DNA from: Nepenthes gracilis
Lineage: Eukaryota > Streptophyta > Magnoliopsida > Caryophyllales > Nepenthaceae
DNA: 64,000 nucleotides
Direction of reading: 5' to 3'
NCBI GenBank assembly: GCA_033239525.1
Contig: BSYO01000004.1
Location: 7,221,410-7,285,409, forward strand
Shown here: positions 28,933-42,060 of the stretch, in pieces
How positions within the stretch are numbered: the first letter of the stretch is position 1
Layout: the number at the start of each line of letters is the position of its first letter
Made by a program: the position numbers and the translations under genes
The notes under the pieces: generated by a model
Told to the model about the DNA's origin: nothing
What the model saw: only the letters and a program-made list of their open reading frames with translations
Database searches by the model: none

Positions 28933-29960
28933 TCTATCTATGCAGATGCAGATCGACTAAGGGAGGATTCCAAGAGATTTGCAGCCTGCGTACCAGGTGT
29001 CTCGGGTGCAAATATGGAATTTGTTGCACGTAGGAAAGACCTTGACGCCTGAAAAAATGGCAGAAGTCGCCGTCAGGGTGTTTTGTGCTGGATTGTCAGT
29101 TGCCATGAGCTCACTGACAGATTTGCAGTCAGTTTAGCTGAGGAAAATGATGAACTGGTTAACCAATGGGAGAGTTCTCAGTGGTCACCCATTTCAGACG
29201 TGGAAGGATTGCAACTCGTGCTGTTTTGCCATGGTAGTTTTGACAATGGATATCAATGTAATTACTAAGTTGAAATTATTAAAAGTTTTAGAGGTTTAAA
29301 CATCAAAAATATAACTAATTCCACTCTATTTTTTCTCTTACACAATTATTTTATAAGTTTTATATAAATATATATATATATAAGAAAATTTTCTTCTTTT
29401 AAAAAAAAAATTTAAAAGAGACATATTCGTTCTACCTATATATAAAATAATTAATCATAAAAGGGTTGTTTATAAGTTATATAAATATTATTTATTCAAA
29501 AAAAAAGAATAATTTAAATTAAGTGTATAGTACCTACTTATAAGTGTAAGAGATTTCCATCGGCAAAGGAATACTTGAAATAATCTTAATTTCTTCTATT
29601 TTATTTTTAATTTATATATTTTTGTAATTTTATTCTCAAATTTTATTTTAATAATGGGTAAATTTTAATCCAAATTTATCATACTCTAAACTATAGTCAT
29701 ATATTTTAATTATACTCTAAAAATGAAAAGAAAAATTAAAGTATTATTTAGTGACAATTTTTGCCTAGTATAAATATTACATTTGGCCCTTCTCAAATTC
29801 TATAATATTAGAACTTTATATGCTGTTCAACTCATCATATTACTAATGTATAATAAGATCATACTAGAAAATGCAAATTATTCATCATGGTTAAAGACAT
29901 AAAAGAGGGATTTTATCTAATAATTCTAAATCTACAAGATTATACTTTTCTATTTGGCCT
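28933..29960. other. Right flank of copia B; short GC-balanced island then AT-rich DNA
   Basis: 28933-29270 is richer in G+C than its surroundings and has an open plus frame (29083-29268), but it shows no known domain and is interrupted upstream. It may be a piece of an old gene or element. From 29270 on the sequence is AT-rich and without recognisable content. Confidence 0.35.
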
Positions 29961-31100
29961 AAGTTAACCATTTTATAAGAAACTTTTGTATCATTTATTT
30001 ATATATATATATTTAAATAATTTATCTCAAGTATTAGATATTATAATTTAACTGTTAGAATATAGGTATGGTTTTTCCTCATCCTAAAAGGGGTCCCTCG
30101 GAGAATGCAATACGACTTGGGAAATGGCAAATGGGGAAAGGAAATAATAATAAAATATGGATATATTTATCTGTTTTTACATTTTTATTTTATATTTTTA
30201 TATTCAAATAAATTAAATAAAATTTACATTTATTTCTAATTCATTTATTCTGATGTATATATGGATGACTAAAAATATTATGCATGGTTCAGATATAGTT
30301 AATCTAACTTGAAAGAAACACGAGACCCACAAGTTAACTATACTTAAGTTAACTATTTTATAAGAAACCTTTTGTATCATTTATTTATATATATATTTAA
30401 ATAATTTATCTCAAGTATTAGATATTATAATTTAACTGTTAGAATATAGGTATGGTTTTTCCTCATCCTAAAAGGGGCCCTCAGAGAATGCAATACGACA
30501 TGGGAAATGGCAAATGGGGAAAGGAAAGAATAATAACATATGGATATATTTATCTATTTTTACATTTTTATTTTATATTTTTATATCCGAATAAATTAAA
30601 TAAAATTTATATTTATTTCTAATTCATTTATTCTGACGTATATATGGATGACTAAAAATATTATGCATGGTTTAGATATAGTTAATCTAACTTGAAAGAA
30701 ACACGAGACCCATAAGTTAACCATACCTAAGTTAACTATTTTATAAGAAACTTTTTGTATCATATATATATATATATATAATTTATCTCAAGTATTAGAT
30801 ATTATAATCTAACTGTTAGAATATAGGTATGGTTTTTCCTCATCCTAACGGGGGCCCATCAGAGAATGCAATACGACATGGGAAATGGCAAATAGGGAAA
30901 GGAAAGAATAATAAAATATGGATATATTTATCTATTTTTACATTTTTATTTTATATTTTTATATCCAAATAAATTAAATAAAATTTACATTTATTTCTAA
31001 TTCATTCATTCTGACGTATATATGGATGACTAAAAATATTATGTATGGTTCATATATAGTTAATTTAACTTGAAAGAAACATGAGACCCACAAATTATTA
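29961..31100. repeat. Three tandem copies of an about 384-bp unit
   Basis: Copies start with AAGTTAAC.ATTTTATAAG at 29961, 30346 and 30729, giving periods of 385 and 383 bp. Each contains an (AT)n stretch, GGTATGGTTTTTCCTCATCC, GAGAATGCAATACGAC, GGGAAATGGCAAAT and GAAACA(C/T)GAGACCCA in the same order. Differences are few and partly shared between copies 2 and 3, indicating recent unequal duplication. The unit has no coding frame. Confidence 0.95.
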
Positions 31101-32318
31101 ATTTCGAAGATGATTGTTAGGACAATTATGTTGCTTAACCTGATATAGAATTGATTCAGCAATCAATTTAAACAAACACCTTACGGACTGATAGAATAGC
31201 CAGGTGACAAGATATATTGAAGATTAGGGCAACTAATGACCTAATATAAAATTAAATTTGATATTAAATTTTGACAAATAGTTACACAAAATGAATAAAT
31301 AATTAGCTACTTTAATGTAGGGTAATAATAATTGAATAAATATTATGTATTAACTGTTGAGTGATTACAAAATCAATATAATAATTAAAACTCAAATAAT
31401 GTAATATTTCAAATAGCAATTACATGAATTTCAAATAAATAGGCTAGTTAAAATCTAAATTATAAATACAAACATGTGTTCAACACCTAATGGGAGACAA
31501 GAGAAAAATTTGGGCATTGAAAGAGAGAGAAACACATTTAATACTTTAGCCACCAATTGCCTCCTTTTCATTTTTTCAAATTTATGGAGCACATCATTCA
31601 AATTTAATCAATTTCACAGTTATCTTCTTTTTTTTTAATCTTTTAATTTTTTAAAAAATATATTTAATTTAAATATTAAATAATTTATTAGATAACGAGT
31701 CTCATAATTTTTTTACCTTATATTAATTATTATGGTATATAATATTTAAATAAAAATAATTGAATAGTCAATTTAATCAAATATCAATTCATATTTAAAA
31801 TATTTATCAAAAAAACATAACCAAACTAGGAGCAACAACAGCACAATTAATATTTAAACGATAACAATTCATGATTGGTATGAATCTAAATATTATTATT
31901 ATTATTATTAATCTTATAAAAAGCCAAAACCTAACAAGGCGCAAGGAGAAAAAGTCAGGAGAAATAGAATTTATAATTCTTTTTTGTTCTTATGACGTGT
32001 CATGCTGTGTTTAGGTTGTTACTGAGTTTACACGCCAGTTTTCTAGCCGCAACCTGCTTTGTCTTTCGTGCCGCTGGAAGCACAGGAGCACCTACACAGC
32101 TCACGGCATTCCGATTTTACAAATTAAGCCAAAGACATAGACCTTGTTGTCTGAGCAGGCACCATTTCCTCTTTAAGGGAGACCCCAGTCGTGTCACCCT
32201 TCTGTTTCTGTAAATGCGAAAAGTGCTCCTCACAGTTTTATTGATGAGTGATTGTTGTTTTCGTAGCAAGTTCTCCTTGCCCTTCACCCCTCTAAGTCTC
32301 AGTAGACTTTCATTTTAG
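31101..32318. other. Intergenic stretch upstream of the Pumilio gene
   Basis: AT-rich to about 31980, then more balanced. The last few hundred bases are the likely promoter region of the Pumilio gene. The 31992-32213 open frame has no recognisable domain. Confidence 0.4.
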
Positions 32319-32375
32319 TATATAAAAGTATATATGAAGTGCTAGGGTTTCGAGGAGCAACCATCATCATCATTG
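32319..32375 (+). promoter_or_regulatory. Probable Pumilio core promoter and first non-coding exon
   Basis: TATATAAAA at 32319-32327 is a good TATA box. CTAGGGTTTCG at about 32342-32352 contains a telo-box (AGGGTTT), frequent at the 5' end of plant translation-related genes. A donor (CATTG|GTAAGAAAT) follows at 32375/32376. The inferred first exon is thus only about 25-30 bases of 5'UTR. Confidence 0.55.
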
Positions 32376-34909
32376 GTAAGAAATATTTTAACTCTTGGTC
32401 TTGGTCCTATGGCTTGATGTTCTGTTTTAGGGTTTCCAAAGAAGTCTTTCGTTTTCGCTCAGGAAGTCTCTTTTTTTGAAAGTATGCTTAGTATTTATGC
32501 TTATGTTGACTTCTGCCTGTTTACATGAACTTTTCCTTTTTCTCCTGGATGTTTGCGGTGAAATTAATTGCTGGGTCTTTGGAATTCCTTTTGGAGGGTG
32601 TGAGTTTCTGATAGATGCTGTGTACTAGTAGTTCTTGTAATGGATATTGTTCTCTGTTTGGCTTCTGAGGAGACAGTGGGAAGTAGGAAAAATAGCAGAA
32701 ACGTGTTGACCATTGTCACTGTACACCCAAACTGTTTGCTGATTGCCAAACTGCTGGAAGCAGATTCAATTTATAGTCCTTTTTCCATCCTTTTCGGTGA
32801 TCGATGTCTTCATGTTTCTTTCAGCATGTTTCTTTCAGCGTTGACTTCTAATTTTTTTTCAGGCAGGATATGCTTGGAAGATAAGATGGCTTTTGACTCA
32901 TTCACAGTCCTGTTGGTTTGTTGAATTTGCCATCCCAGTATAACTTCATGTTAGTCGTCATTGAACTCATCTCTCTCTTTCTGTTAATATAGATGTTGTC
33001 TTTATAGGAGTTTTTTGTATATTTGAAAGTTGAATACTTCCAATGGCACTAGAATGCTAACTATTAGTCACTCTATTTAACATGCACAGTACATAGACAG
33101 CTGAACATTCAGTAATTGGATTTGTTGTTTAATGGACCAAATTAGAGGGCAGGTTTCAGCTGCCGTTATGATCCTTTAACAATTTCCGGTGCTGTATTTT
33201 CAAGGGCTTCCACCTCCTGCTTCAATGTCATTTAAGACTGGTGCCCAGCGAAAGCTTTCAAGATTATTCCTTTGCAATTCCTTTCCTATTTGTGGGGGTA
33301 AAGTCAGATTAAGAGGAAGCCTCCTCACTCTGAATTCTCTTGCTAAGCAGACTGACTAATGCGACACTTTTCTGAGTCATCTGGAAAAGGAAGAAAATCT
33401 TGACTTGTGGGCACAGGGACGGTGGATAAGTATTCTCAAATAAGTTATACCATTGAACTTGGAGAAGTGCTAGGACTATTGTTCTTTACTCTTTAGGCTA
33501 TGTGTACACATGCATGCACGCATGCACACTTACTTTTAATGTTTAACATCAATCTGGCCAGCCAGTTGTTTTTGTCCACAATACAAAACTAGAAATGCTC
33601 AAGTATAGATACATACTGCGTGGCTTTATTATCTAATGGGATCAAATTGGTTAGAAGAATGCCTGTTATGCATATATTTAACAATAATGCTTACCAATTC
33701 AGAACAATGATGTTTAATGTATGCAACTCTTTTCAATGTTAGCCAATGATGGTCACCCCCCCAAAAAAAAAAAAAAACCAAATTGTCATTTGCCGGTAAT
33801 CATCCTCAATTGTCCTTTTCCGGTACTTATTACATGATTTGGTTGAACTTGAAAGAATATCATCTTGTTGTCAGAGGTTTAGATCCATTTTAAATTTAGG
33901 CTCCAATATATCCATACTAGAAAAAATGTGGCCAAACGCACAAAACTTTCATATTGCAGGGTCTAGAGAGGGTTAGATGAATGCAACTTTTGTACTTTTG
34001 GCAAATTTATTTTTTTGATTTGATCATGTGTTTTCTAGGTTGCTTAAAGGATGACTCTCCATCATATTTGGCCCGAGCTTTTTGCAATCAGTAATAGCAA
34101 TTCAAAAAGAACACCAAGGGGTTGTTACCCTTTCATAATAAATGAGGAAGGGAGAGCCTAGCAAAAACAAGATGACCCAAATCCAAAGTTGTGTATAAGC
34201 ACCAATCAGATAATTCCAATAGTCTTTGAGGTCTATAAATAATTTTCCTTTCTACCGAAAAACAAAGTGAAAAGCATGTTCTTCACAATAATTACAAAAA
34301 ATTACAAGATTTCCTGGAAAATCTACTATATTCAATGGGAAGAAGTATCCCTAATTTTTTTCAGCCAAAATGACCAAGTGATTGCCAAAGTTGTTTCAAA
34401 GTCACATCTTCTAGCAAAGGACAATGAAAACTAATTGATGGTGTACCAAAGTAACATGACACGGAAGCCTAATTTGGAGCATTATTTGTGAAGTTTATTT
34501 GGCCCTTGGTCTTGTTTGTACAATGCTTCATGTGATATATTAGTACATGTTGGATTATCGTAGATAAGCTGTAGTTTCTTTTGGTAAATATATACTTTTG
34601 TATTAAAATATTTTGCAATTATTGTGGGACCTGCTTGATGATGCCTTGTGTTTCTCCCTCACTTCTCCCTCTCGGTGGTTTAAGGAATGCATGGATGCAC
34701 AAATGGCCCATAATTAGTCTAGAATTATCATATGTTCATCCTTTTTGTGGGGGAAGAAATTATTTGTTATTGCTTGCTTGTTCTTTAGGAGGATTCCTGA
34801 ATTTTGTCATTGATAGTTTAGAATCTATATTGTGAGCCCCCATTTAGTGGGTCTTGAAGCTTTTTTGTTGTTGTTGTATTATAGTATAAAATCAAAATCT
34901 TACTTCCAG
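32376..34909 (+). other. Long 5'UTR intron of the Pumilio gene (inferred)
   Basis: It runs from the donor after CATTG to the acceptor CTTACTTCCAG four bases upstream of the start codon region. No other gene was recognised inside. A piece of this intron (from about 34360) is present again in the broken copy at about 47866, showing it was part of the duplicated unit. Confidence 0.55.
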
Positions 34910-34913
34910 GAAA

Positions 34914-37900
34914 ATGGCAACTGAGAATCCTATTAGAATGATGGAGGCACGTGAAAAGTGGCCCTCCCACAAGGAAGCTGCAACATATGCCTCATCATCT
35001 ATGGTAGTGGATGAGACACTGCTTGGGAAAGGCAACATGTATTGTTTTGGGAGGGCCACTGTTCCTAATCGAAGTGGAAGTGCACCCCCAAACATGGAGG
35101 GCTCTCTTGCAGCCATAGGAAATCTCATGCATGGTGCAGGTATCAATATTCAATACTGATTTTGCGGGTTTGATGTGTGTGATGAAACAAAGGTGTCCAA
35201 GGAGCTATTGATTTCTTTTCCATTTTCTGGTGCAAGTTACTCTTCTAATGTTATTTGCATCACGTCAGGGTCCAATTATTCTTCTGTATCACATGGTGCT
35301 GGTGGTGCCAATAATGGGAGATCGACATCTGTTGATGATTGCAGCAACAACTCCATGTTTCTGATTCGAGGTACCCTCCCAACGCACAAGGAGGAATCAG
35401 AGGATGACAGATCACCTCGACGGGCTTTCATTGATTGGACAGAAAGAAGCTCACCTCTGTTGTCTGGGCAGGAGTCGATTCTCCAACGTCGAAGTCTTGT
35501 AAAACTGACGCGGGTATAAATTTCTGGATTCAATTTTCTGCTTTTGGCAATCTTTTTCAGAATCTTCTCTGTTGTAGTGGTCTGCATTCCACTACCCTCT
35601 GATTCTTCTTGTTGTAAAGTTTGAAATGTAAGAACCTTTTTTTGACCATTTTGCTTTTTGGGTTGTGCCAATTCTGTGTATCCATGGTTCCTTCTGTATC
35701 TATACTATTGAATTTGCCAGGGATTTGGTGTGAGTTTTTGGCTACCTTGGTTTCCGAGTGTCTTCCTCCTGAAAGTTTAAAAATGAGAATGTGGTGTTCC
35801 CAAACTTCTTATCTCTATCTAATGGTTATCGCCTGTTCTGAGTCTTGTGCATGTGTTAGCGGCACCATCTATGGGGATTATTCATTTTACCATCAGTTGC
35901 TTCCTAACATACTTAAGCTTTAGAGTTCAATTGATGGACTGAATGTTCTCTGTTTTTTTTTTTTTTTTCACATTTTCTTATAATTCTACCAGTATGCTTT
36001 GTAATATATTGAACATATTCAGGAACAATTTTCCCCTACTCCAGCAGCTGTATATCATCAGTCACACTTCCACTCTTTGTGCCATGGGTCTGACTGTGAA
36101 GTTGTTAATCCTGATGATGATTACAGCTCATTACATAATCAATCAATCAGTGTATCAAATGCAGTGGCATCTGATATCAATGTAGAGGACATAGCATCAC
36201 TATCCGATGGTGATTTCTCAGGTTCCTCTGCTTCAACCCTTTGCAAGGAAGATGATGACATTATAGATTTTGATTTAAAAGACAATACTTTAGCTTGTGA
36301 TGATTCAAGCATCTCCAGTATACAGTCTGGAATAGAGGCTCTCAAAATATGCCCACCAAATGTAGGAAATCACAGTAGCCAGGAAGGGGGGCATCATATT
36401 TTACCACATAATCTTGTTCAACACCTGACGCAACAACAGCAGTATAACTTTCAGTTTCAGGGTTCCATGGCTCAAATAGTTTCTCAGGGTATTGACAATG
36501 GAGGAATGCTTTCCTCATCAGATGTCCAGCCAATGCTTCAGTCTTCTGGATTTACTCCGCTCTATGCTACTGCAGCAGCCTATATGCCTTCAGAAAATCC
36601 ATATTATTCGGGTGTGCAACCCCCAGGCATAATATATTCTCCACAATTTGGTATAGGTGGATATTTTAATTCCCCTGTTCTTCCTCCATTTTTCACTGGA
36701 TACCCCCCTCATAATGCTCTTCCTTTAACTTTTGATGGTTCCGGCACCCCCAACTATAATGTCCAAGCTTCTGGAGTTCCATCTGCGGGAGGCAGTTCAC
36801 ATGCTGTTGATATGCAGCTTTTAAACAAGTTGTACGGGCAGGGTGGACTCATTCAGCCTTCTTTCACTGGACCACGTATGCAGTTGCATCAGCCTTTTCC
36901 AGATTTGTATAATATTTCTAGTCAAGTTGATCATTTGGCGTTAAGAACTGGAGTTATTGGGTCCCAGGTGAGTGTTCTTAAGTCCAGAAAGGGTTTAATT
37001 TTACTATTTTCTCACCTGACTATAGACTTGAAAATCAGGGAACTGGTGGACCAAGAAATGTGCACCAGAGAAGAGGGGGAATGATGAGTCCAAATTATTT
37101 TGGAAACTCAACAAATATGGGTACTTTCATGCATATGCCAAGCTCATCCTGTGCTAGTCCAGTTGCACCAGCATCTCTAATTGGTGGTAGTGGTCTCCCT
37201 GGAGGAAGATTTGAACCGAGTTTTTTAACATATTCTGATAGAAATGCGAGATTTGATGCTAGTTGGCCTGGTCAAAGAGCTTTTGAGAGCTTAAAATATC
37301 CTAAAGCTACTACTTTACTTGAAGAGTTAAAATCTGGTAAAGGTCGAAGGTTCGAGCTCTCTGATATTACAGGGCATGTGGTGGAATTGAGGTGAGTTCT
37401 ATTCCGCATTTTATTTCATCCAAATAGATAGCTGAAGTATTTCTGTGCATAAAATGCAATGGATTCTTGTAGTATTACTAAATGCATTCAATATAAGTCA
37501 CTGCTAATCCTAACTTCAGTGTTGATCAACACGGGAGTCGATTCATTCAGCAGAAGTTAGAAAATTGCAGCTTTGAAGAGAAGGCATCTGTCTTTGAAGA
37601 AGTTCTTCCTCATGCCTCAAAGTTGATGACTGATGTTTTTGGAAACTATGTCATACAGAAGGTGTACAATATGATTTTCATTTTTGACGTTTTCTTGTTT
37701 ACTCGTAATGCAAGTGGAGTTCTTAATGAACCCTGTTATCATGTTGTTGTAGTTTTTTGAGTATGGAACTCCTGAACAGAGGAAGGAATTAGCAAATCAA
37801 CTTGCTGGTCAGATTTTGTCTTTTAGTCTGCAGATGTACGGTTGCCGTGTCATCCAAAAGGTATGACGTAGGTTCAGATCTCAGCACATAAACATAAATT

Positions 37901-40260
37901 CATGTGCACTTGCATGGATACCACCTGCTTTCAGCTAAATTTGGATGTTGCTGATTTTGGGGGATTGGTATCATGTTAGCCTTCATATTTGTTGACTGTT
38001 TTGCTTACATTCAAAGAATCATTATTAGTCTCTGATGGTGCTTGAGAAAGACCAGGATGTAAATAGAAAAAGAACCTTCGAACACATGTTTATCAAAATT
38101 TGTCATTCTATGCAAGTGTGGTTTTTATCCATTTTTCAGTTTTCAAGTTAAAAAGTAGATTCCAAATTTCCAATCAACAGATGAAATGCACTCCCATCTC
38201 CTCCCTCCCCCAAAAAAAAAAAAAACAAGAAGCTATATCACCATTGCTGGATGAGATTGTAGTAAACTAGTATGTTGCAGAAGCCTGTAATACTCTCTTC
38301 TCATCCATTTTTATTGCTGTGTATGCTTCAGATGCATCTCTTTCAAAAGGAACATGCATAATTGCTGGCATGGTGTTAGGGTCTCACATCCTTCATTATG
38401 TTGATTACTAAAGAGATCTCTGATAACCTTGTTTTGGATATTTTATGTAGGCTCTTGATGTTATTGAGCTTGATCAGAAAGCAGTGCTTGTTCGTGAACT
38501 CGATGGACATGTCATGAGATGTGTACGTGATCAAAATGGAAACCATGTAATTCAGAAGTGTATTGAATGTATTCCAGCTGACAAAATTGGTTTTATAATT
38601 TCTGCTTTTCGAGGTCAAGTTGCAATCCTTTCCATGCATCCTTATGGTTGCCGTGTTATACAGGTGATATTGCTCTTAATGAAATTATGCGACAATCCCA
38701 CCGATTTTGTTGAAGTTACTTCTTATTAATTCTGTGAGTTTGCACCTGTGATAGAGAATTCTAGAGCATTTCACAGATGAGTTGCAAAGTCAATTCATAG
38801 TAGATGAGATCTTGGATTCTGTTTGTAACCTTGCTCAGGACCAGTATGGCAACTATGTAATCCAGGTTGGTGTTTCCTGCTTACAGCACCATAAATCTTA
38901 TTTGCCTATTATAAGTCTTGAGACTCAATGTTAATTTGTTTGTGATACTGGACTAAAGATTATAAAGTAACAAATAAAGTAAGATCCCACGATATGCTAA
39001 GATAGCATGTATACAATTATGCAATTAGCATTGTCTTCTGATCATTTCACAAGACCAACAAAATCAAGGTCATCTTATCTTGCAGAACTATTGAGACAGT
39101 TCTTCCTCTTGTTTTATTTTGTTTTTTTTTGGGGATTTCAGACTTCATTTTCTGTTATATTGGGGAAAAGCTAATGTCTTAGATTAGATTTTTATTGGCT
39201 CACATATAACCTTGCAATGTTTCCGTCAGTACTACCATGCAGGCAGAAATTACTAATTTGCTGATTCTTTGTTTACTACATGGATGATTTCCAGCATGTA
39301 CTGGCGAAAGGGAAACCTCAAGAGCAGAGCCAAATTATCAAAATGCTGTCAGGGCAGATTGTACAAATGAGCCAGCATAAGTTTGCATCAAATGTTGTCG
39401 AAAAATGTTTACAGTATGGTGATACTGCTGCAAGGGAAGTCTTAATTGGGGAGATTGTTGGGTCAAATGAGGGAAATGATAACCTATTGGTAAGCTGATG
39501 CATTAAACAAAATGAGACTAATATGACTTTTCTGGTATTTGCGAATCTGAACTTTTTGATAGGCGTGTAGTTTCTACTAATGGTTTCATCTATAGGACAA
39601 TAATTTGATATGCTAGTTGGTGATGATGATGCTTGAAGAAGCTTTCTAAAAGTATTCTCTCCACTTTTTTTAATTGTAGTTATTTGCAGAAGAGGTCTGA
39701 TTGCTGAAATATTGACACAAGCATAATGAAATAATGAAATAACTGAAGATACCATATTCCTCTGGTTTTGTTGAAAAACTTTTGGTCGAAATGGAATCTT
39801 GAGAAATGTTTCTTTTATTTTTTTGGTGGTATTCTTTTTGTCTATAATTTGTTGTAAGGGTTTGTGAAGTGCTGATTTGCTAAGTGATATTGAACCTATG
39901 TAATTGTTTTTTGATGGGTCTGTTTACCATGTTTTTACCGACTTCTATGGCCAGATGATGATGAAAGACCAGTATGCGAATTATGTGGTGCAGAAGATTT
40001 TGGAAACATGTACTGAGAACCAGCGGGATGTGTTGCTTGGTCGTATACGAGTTCATCTTCATGCTTTGAAAAAGTACACTTATGGGAAGCATATTGTTGC
40101 TCGTTTTGAGCAGCTTTTTGGAGAAGGTTTGTTGTCAAATTTAATGCCTTATTATATCATATATACTGCTGTTGCATGAATTCATTATCGGGATATTTTG
40201 ACAAATCCACTAGGCAAAGAAGTTTCAGAAGACAGATTAATTCACGGAAGGGAAGAGTAA
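34914..40260 (+). CDS. Pumilio/PUF RNA-binding protein, APUM1-6 type (APUM5/6-like), complete, 11 coding exons
   Basis: Coding exons: 34914-35139, 35269-35513, 36023-36967, 37039-37391, 37520-37661, 37753-37860, 38451-38663, 38755-38865, 39295-39489, 39955-40126, 40214-40260. All borders are GT-AG and the phases close on a 918-aa protein. The N-terminus carries the group signature [14 protein letters not shown]; residues about 90-560 are low-complexity and rich in Ser, Gly, Pro and Gln. The C-terminal PUF domain (about 565-905) shows eight repeats with RNA-reading motifs SRFIQQ, NYVIQK, CRVIQK, NHVIQK, CRVIQ, NYVIQ, SNVVEK and NYVVQK. PUF proteins bind UGUA-type elements in mRNA 3'UTRs and mostly repress translation or speed decay in the cytoplasm. 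Several exons each hold about one repeat. The start follows directly after an acceptor and matches the family start MATENPIR. Confidence 0.95.
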
Positions 40261-42060
40261 GCAGCAAGGTGGAGAGAATCATAGGCCTTTTTATGAGGTC
40301 TTTCTTCACCATTGCCCTTGGTAAAATAGCCTTCCTTTGATATCCACGAGCTTGTTCATCTGGTTGTTATGTCTTAGGTATCACTTCAAATGTGATTTTT
40401 GGGAAAGATATAGGACTGTTGTCCAATTGAAGTGCTGGGAACACGTGCGATGGTAATAACAGTAATCCTCCTCAACTGTTTCTCATTACGAAAGAACTTC
40501 CTTACAGCTTGGGCTGATTTCCTATTCTTAGGGAGAGAGGGTAAATCCCACATCACGGGCTAGTGGGAGCGAACAACTGCTGACCTGCCATTTGACCGGT
40601 GGGCTCTCGCCATCACATGGGTAGCTGGTCCATTCCCCGTGTTCATAACAGGGGTTATTAATCTCTAATCAGAAAAGCGGATATTAATCTCAAATCTTGA
40701 AATCGATCCACACCATGGCACTGAAATGCTATTAATCTCAAATCTTGGACTACAATCTCAAAGAGGCAGAGTTTCTAGTGGGTGCAAGTAATACTATGCA
40801 ATAGCCTAAGGTTTAAGGTCCATTGCAGTGTGAGAGATTACATTTGGGTTGCTTTGCTTTCACATGGTCTTTCTACTTGTTTTTAGGATTCAGTTATTTG
40901 AGTTTTCTTAGCATTTCCTCGCATTAATGAACTATGAACTTTTCAGTGGTTCAATGGCAATGTGATTCTAATTTCTTGGTTCTTATTCCAGCCAAACAAG
41001 CACAATCTAAGATCAATGCTCTTTTTTGCCTTTTGATATCTCTTGTATCAATAGATGCATGCTCTACTTGTGAAAATATTGTTCGTTTGAAAAGGGGAGG
41101 GGGAAGTTGTATGAATTCCTTCAGTTCCCCTTTTTTTTCTCAAATTTTTTTCAAAAAAAAAAATTCTAAACTGATTGAAATAAAGAAGATTGGAGGGATA
41201 GAAAAGCTAAAATAAGACTCGCCCTAGAAGTAATTCCAGAGATGACCATTTTTGACTGTAGGATCGCACTGAATGAACACAAATCCCTGAAAAAAAAAAA
41301 TGATTTCGAGGCAACACTAAATTGCCCAAGTGAGCCAAGGGCCATTGAACCCCATTATTGAACTGCCGAGGTTTATTCCACTTCTGACTGTCTCACTGGA
41401 CTAATTTGAAGCATTAATAAAAATAACATGAAAAAAATCCAGTAATTCACATATATATCGAGTGATGCATGACTGGAAATTCTTGATATTGAAAATGATT
41501 CACCATTATTGAGAATTTGTGACGTGGGCAATGTTGTTCTATGGTTGCTTCAAATGCATAGACTAGCATTTCGCTATTGGTAATCGTCTAATGCATGTAT
41601 TGAGCTAAGGGGGAAGCAATCACCTGGAAATGGTTTTGAATCCTCCGTTTCATTAATGTTAATTATCCATTAATATTAATTATCCTTCCTCCTTGCAGAA
41701 ATCCAAGAGTCGGGTTCATGATTGCAGCAGAAAAGTTGATCTGTTCTGATATGTGATTCGAGAAAGTTGCTATTAGATGCTTCTACCCCCGTAGATGCAA
41801 ACTGGGGAAAGTTTTGACTATTAATATGGCTTCTTTCTAGGATGACTGGCTCATATATCGGCTTCAAATGTTCTGGATGTCGAGCTTCAATGATATAGGC
41901 AGCTTTCTTTGTGTGTTATGTGTCTTCAAATGTTCTGAAAGTCAAGCTTCAATGATACAGGGAGCTTTCTTTGTGTGTTATATATGTTGTAAAGTCTATA
42001 AAACATTCATGTATATATGTCATGTGTAGTGGGAGCACACACACGATCCTAGATAGTTGA
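40261..42060 (+). other. Pumilio 3' flank, part of it 3'UTR
   Basis: The 3'UTR begins here; its end is not clear. Part of this region (about 40261-40800) is also present in the broken copy at 46990-47640. A TGTATATA, the sequence predicted to be bound by the encoded protein, occurs at 42010-42017. No other gene was found; the minus frame 41676-41867 has no domain. Confidence 0.5.
41864..41987. repeat. 62-bp tandem duplication
   Basis: CTTCAAATGTTCTG followed by AGCTTCAATGATA and GCTTTCTTTGTGTGTTAT occurs twice head to tail, at 41864 and about 41926, with few differences. Confidence 0.85.

Noticed and set aside
28933..29270. Gene exon at the right flank of copia B
   Set aside because: It has balanced composition but a short frame with no known domain and no supported splice sites.
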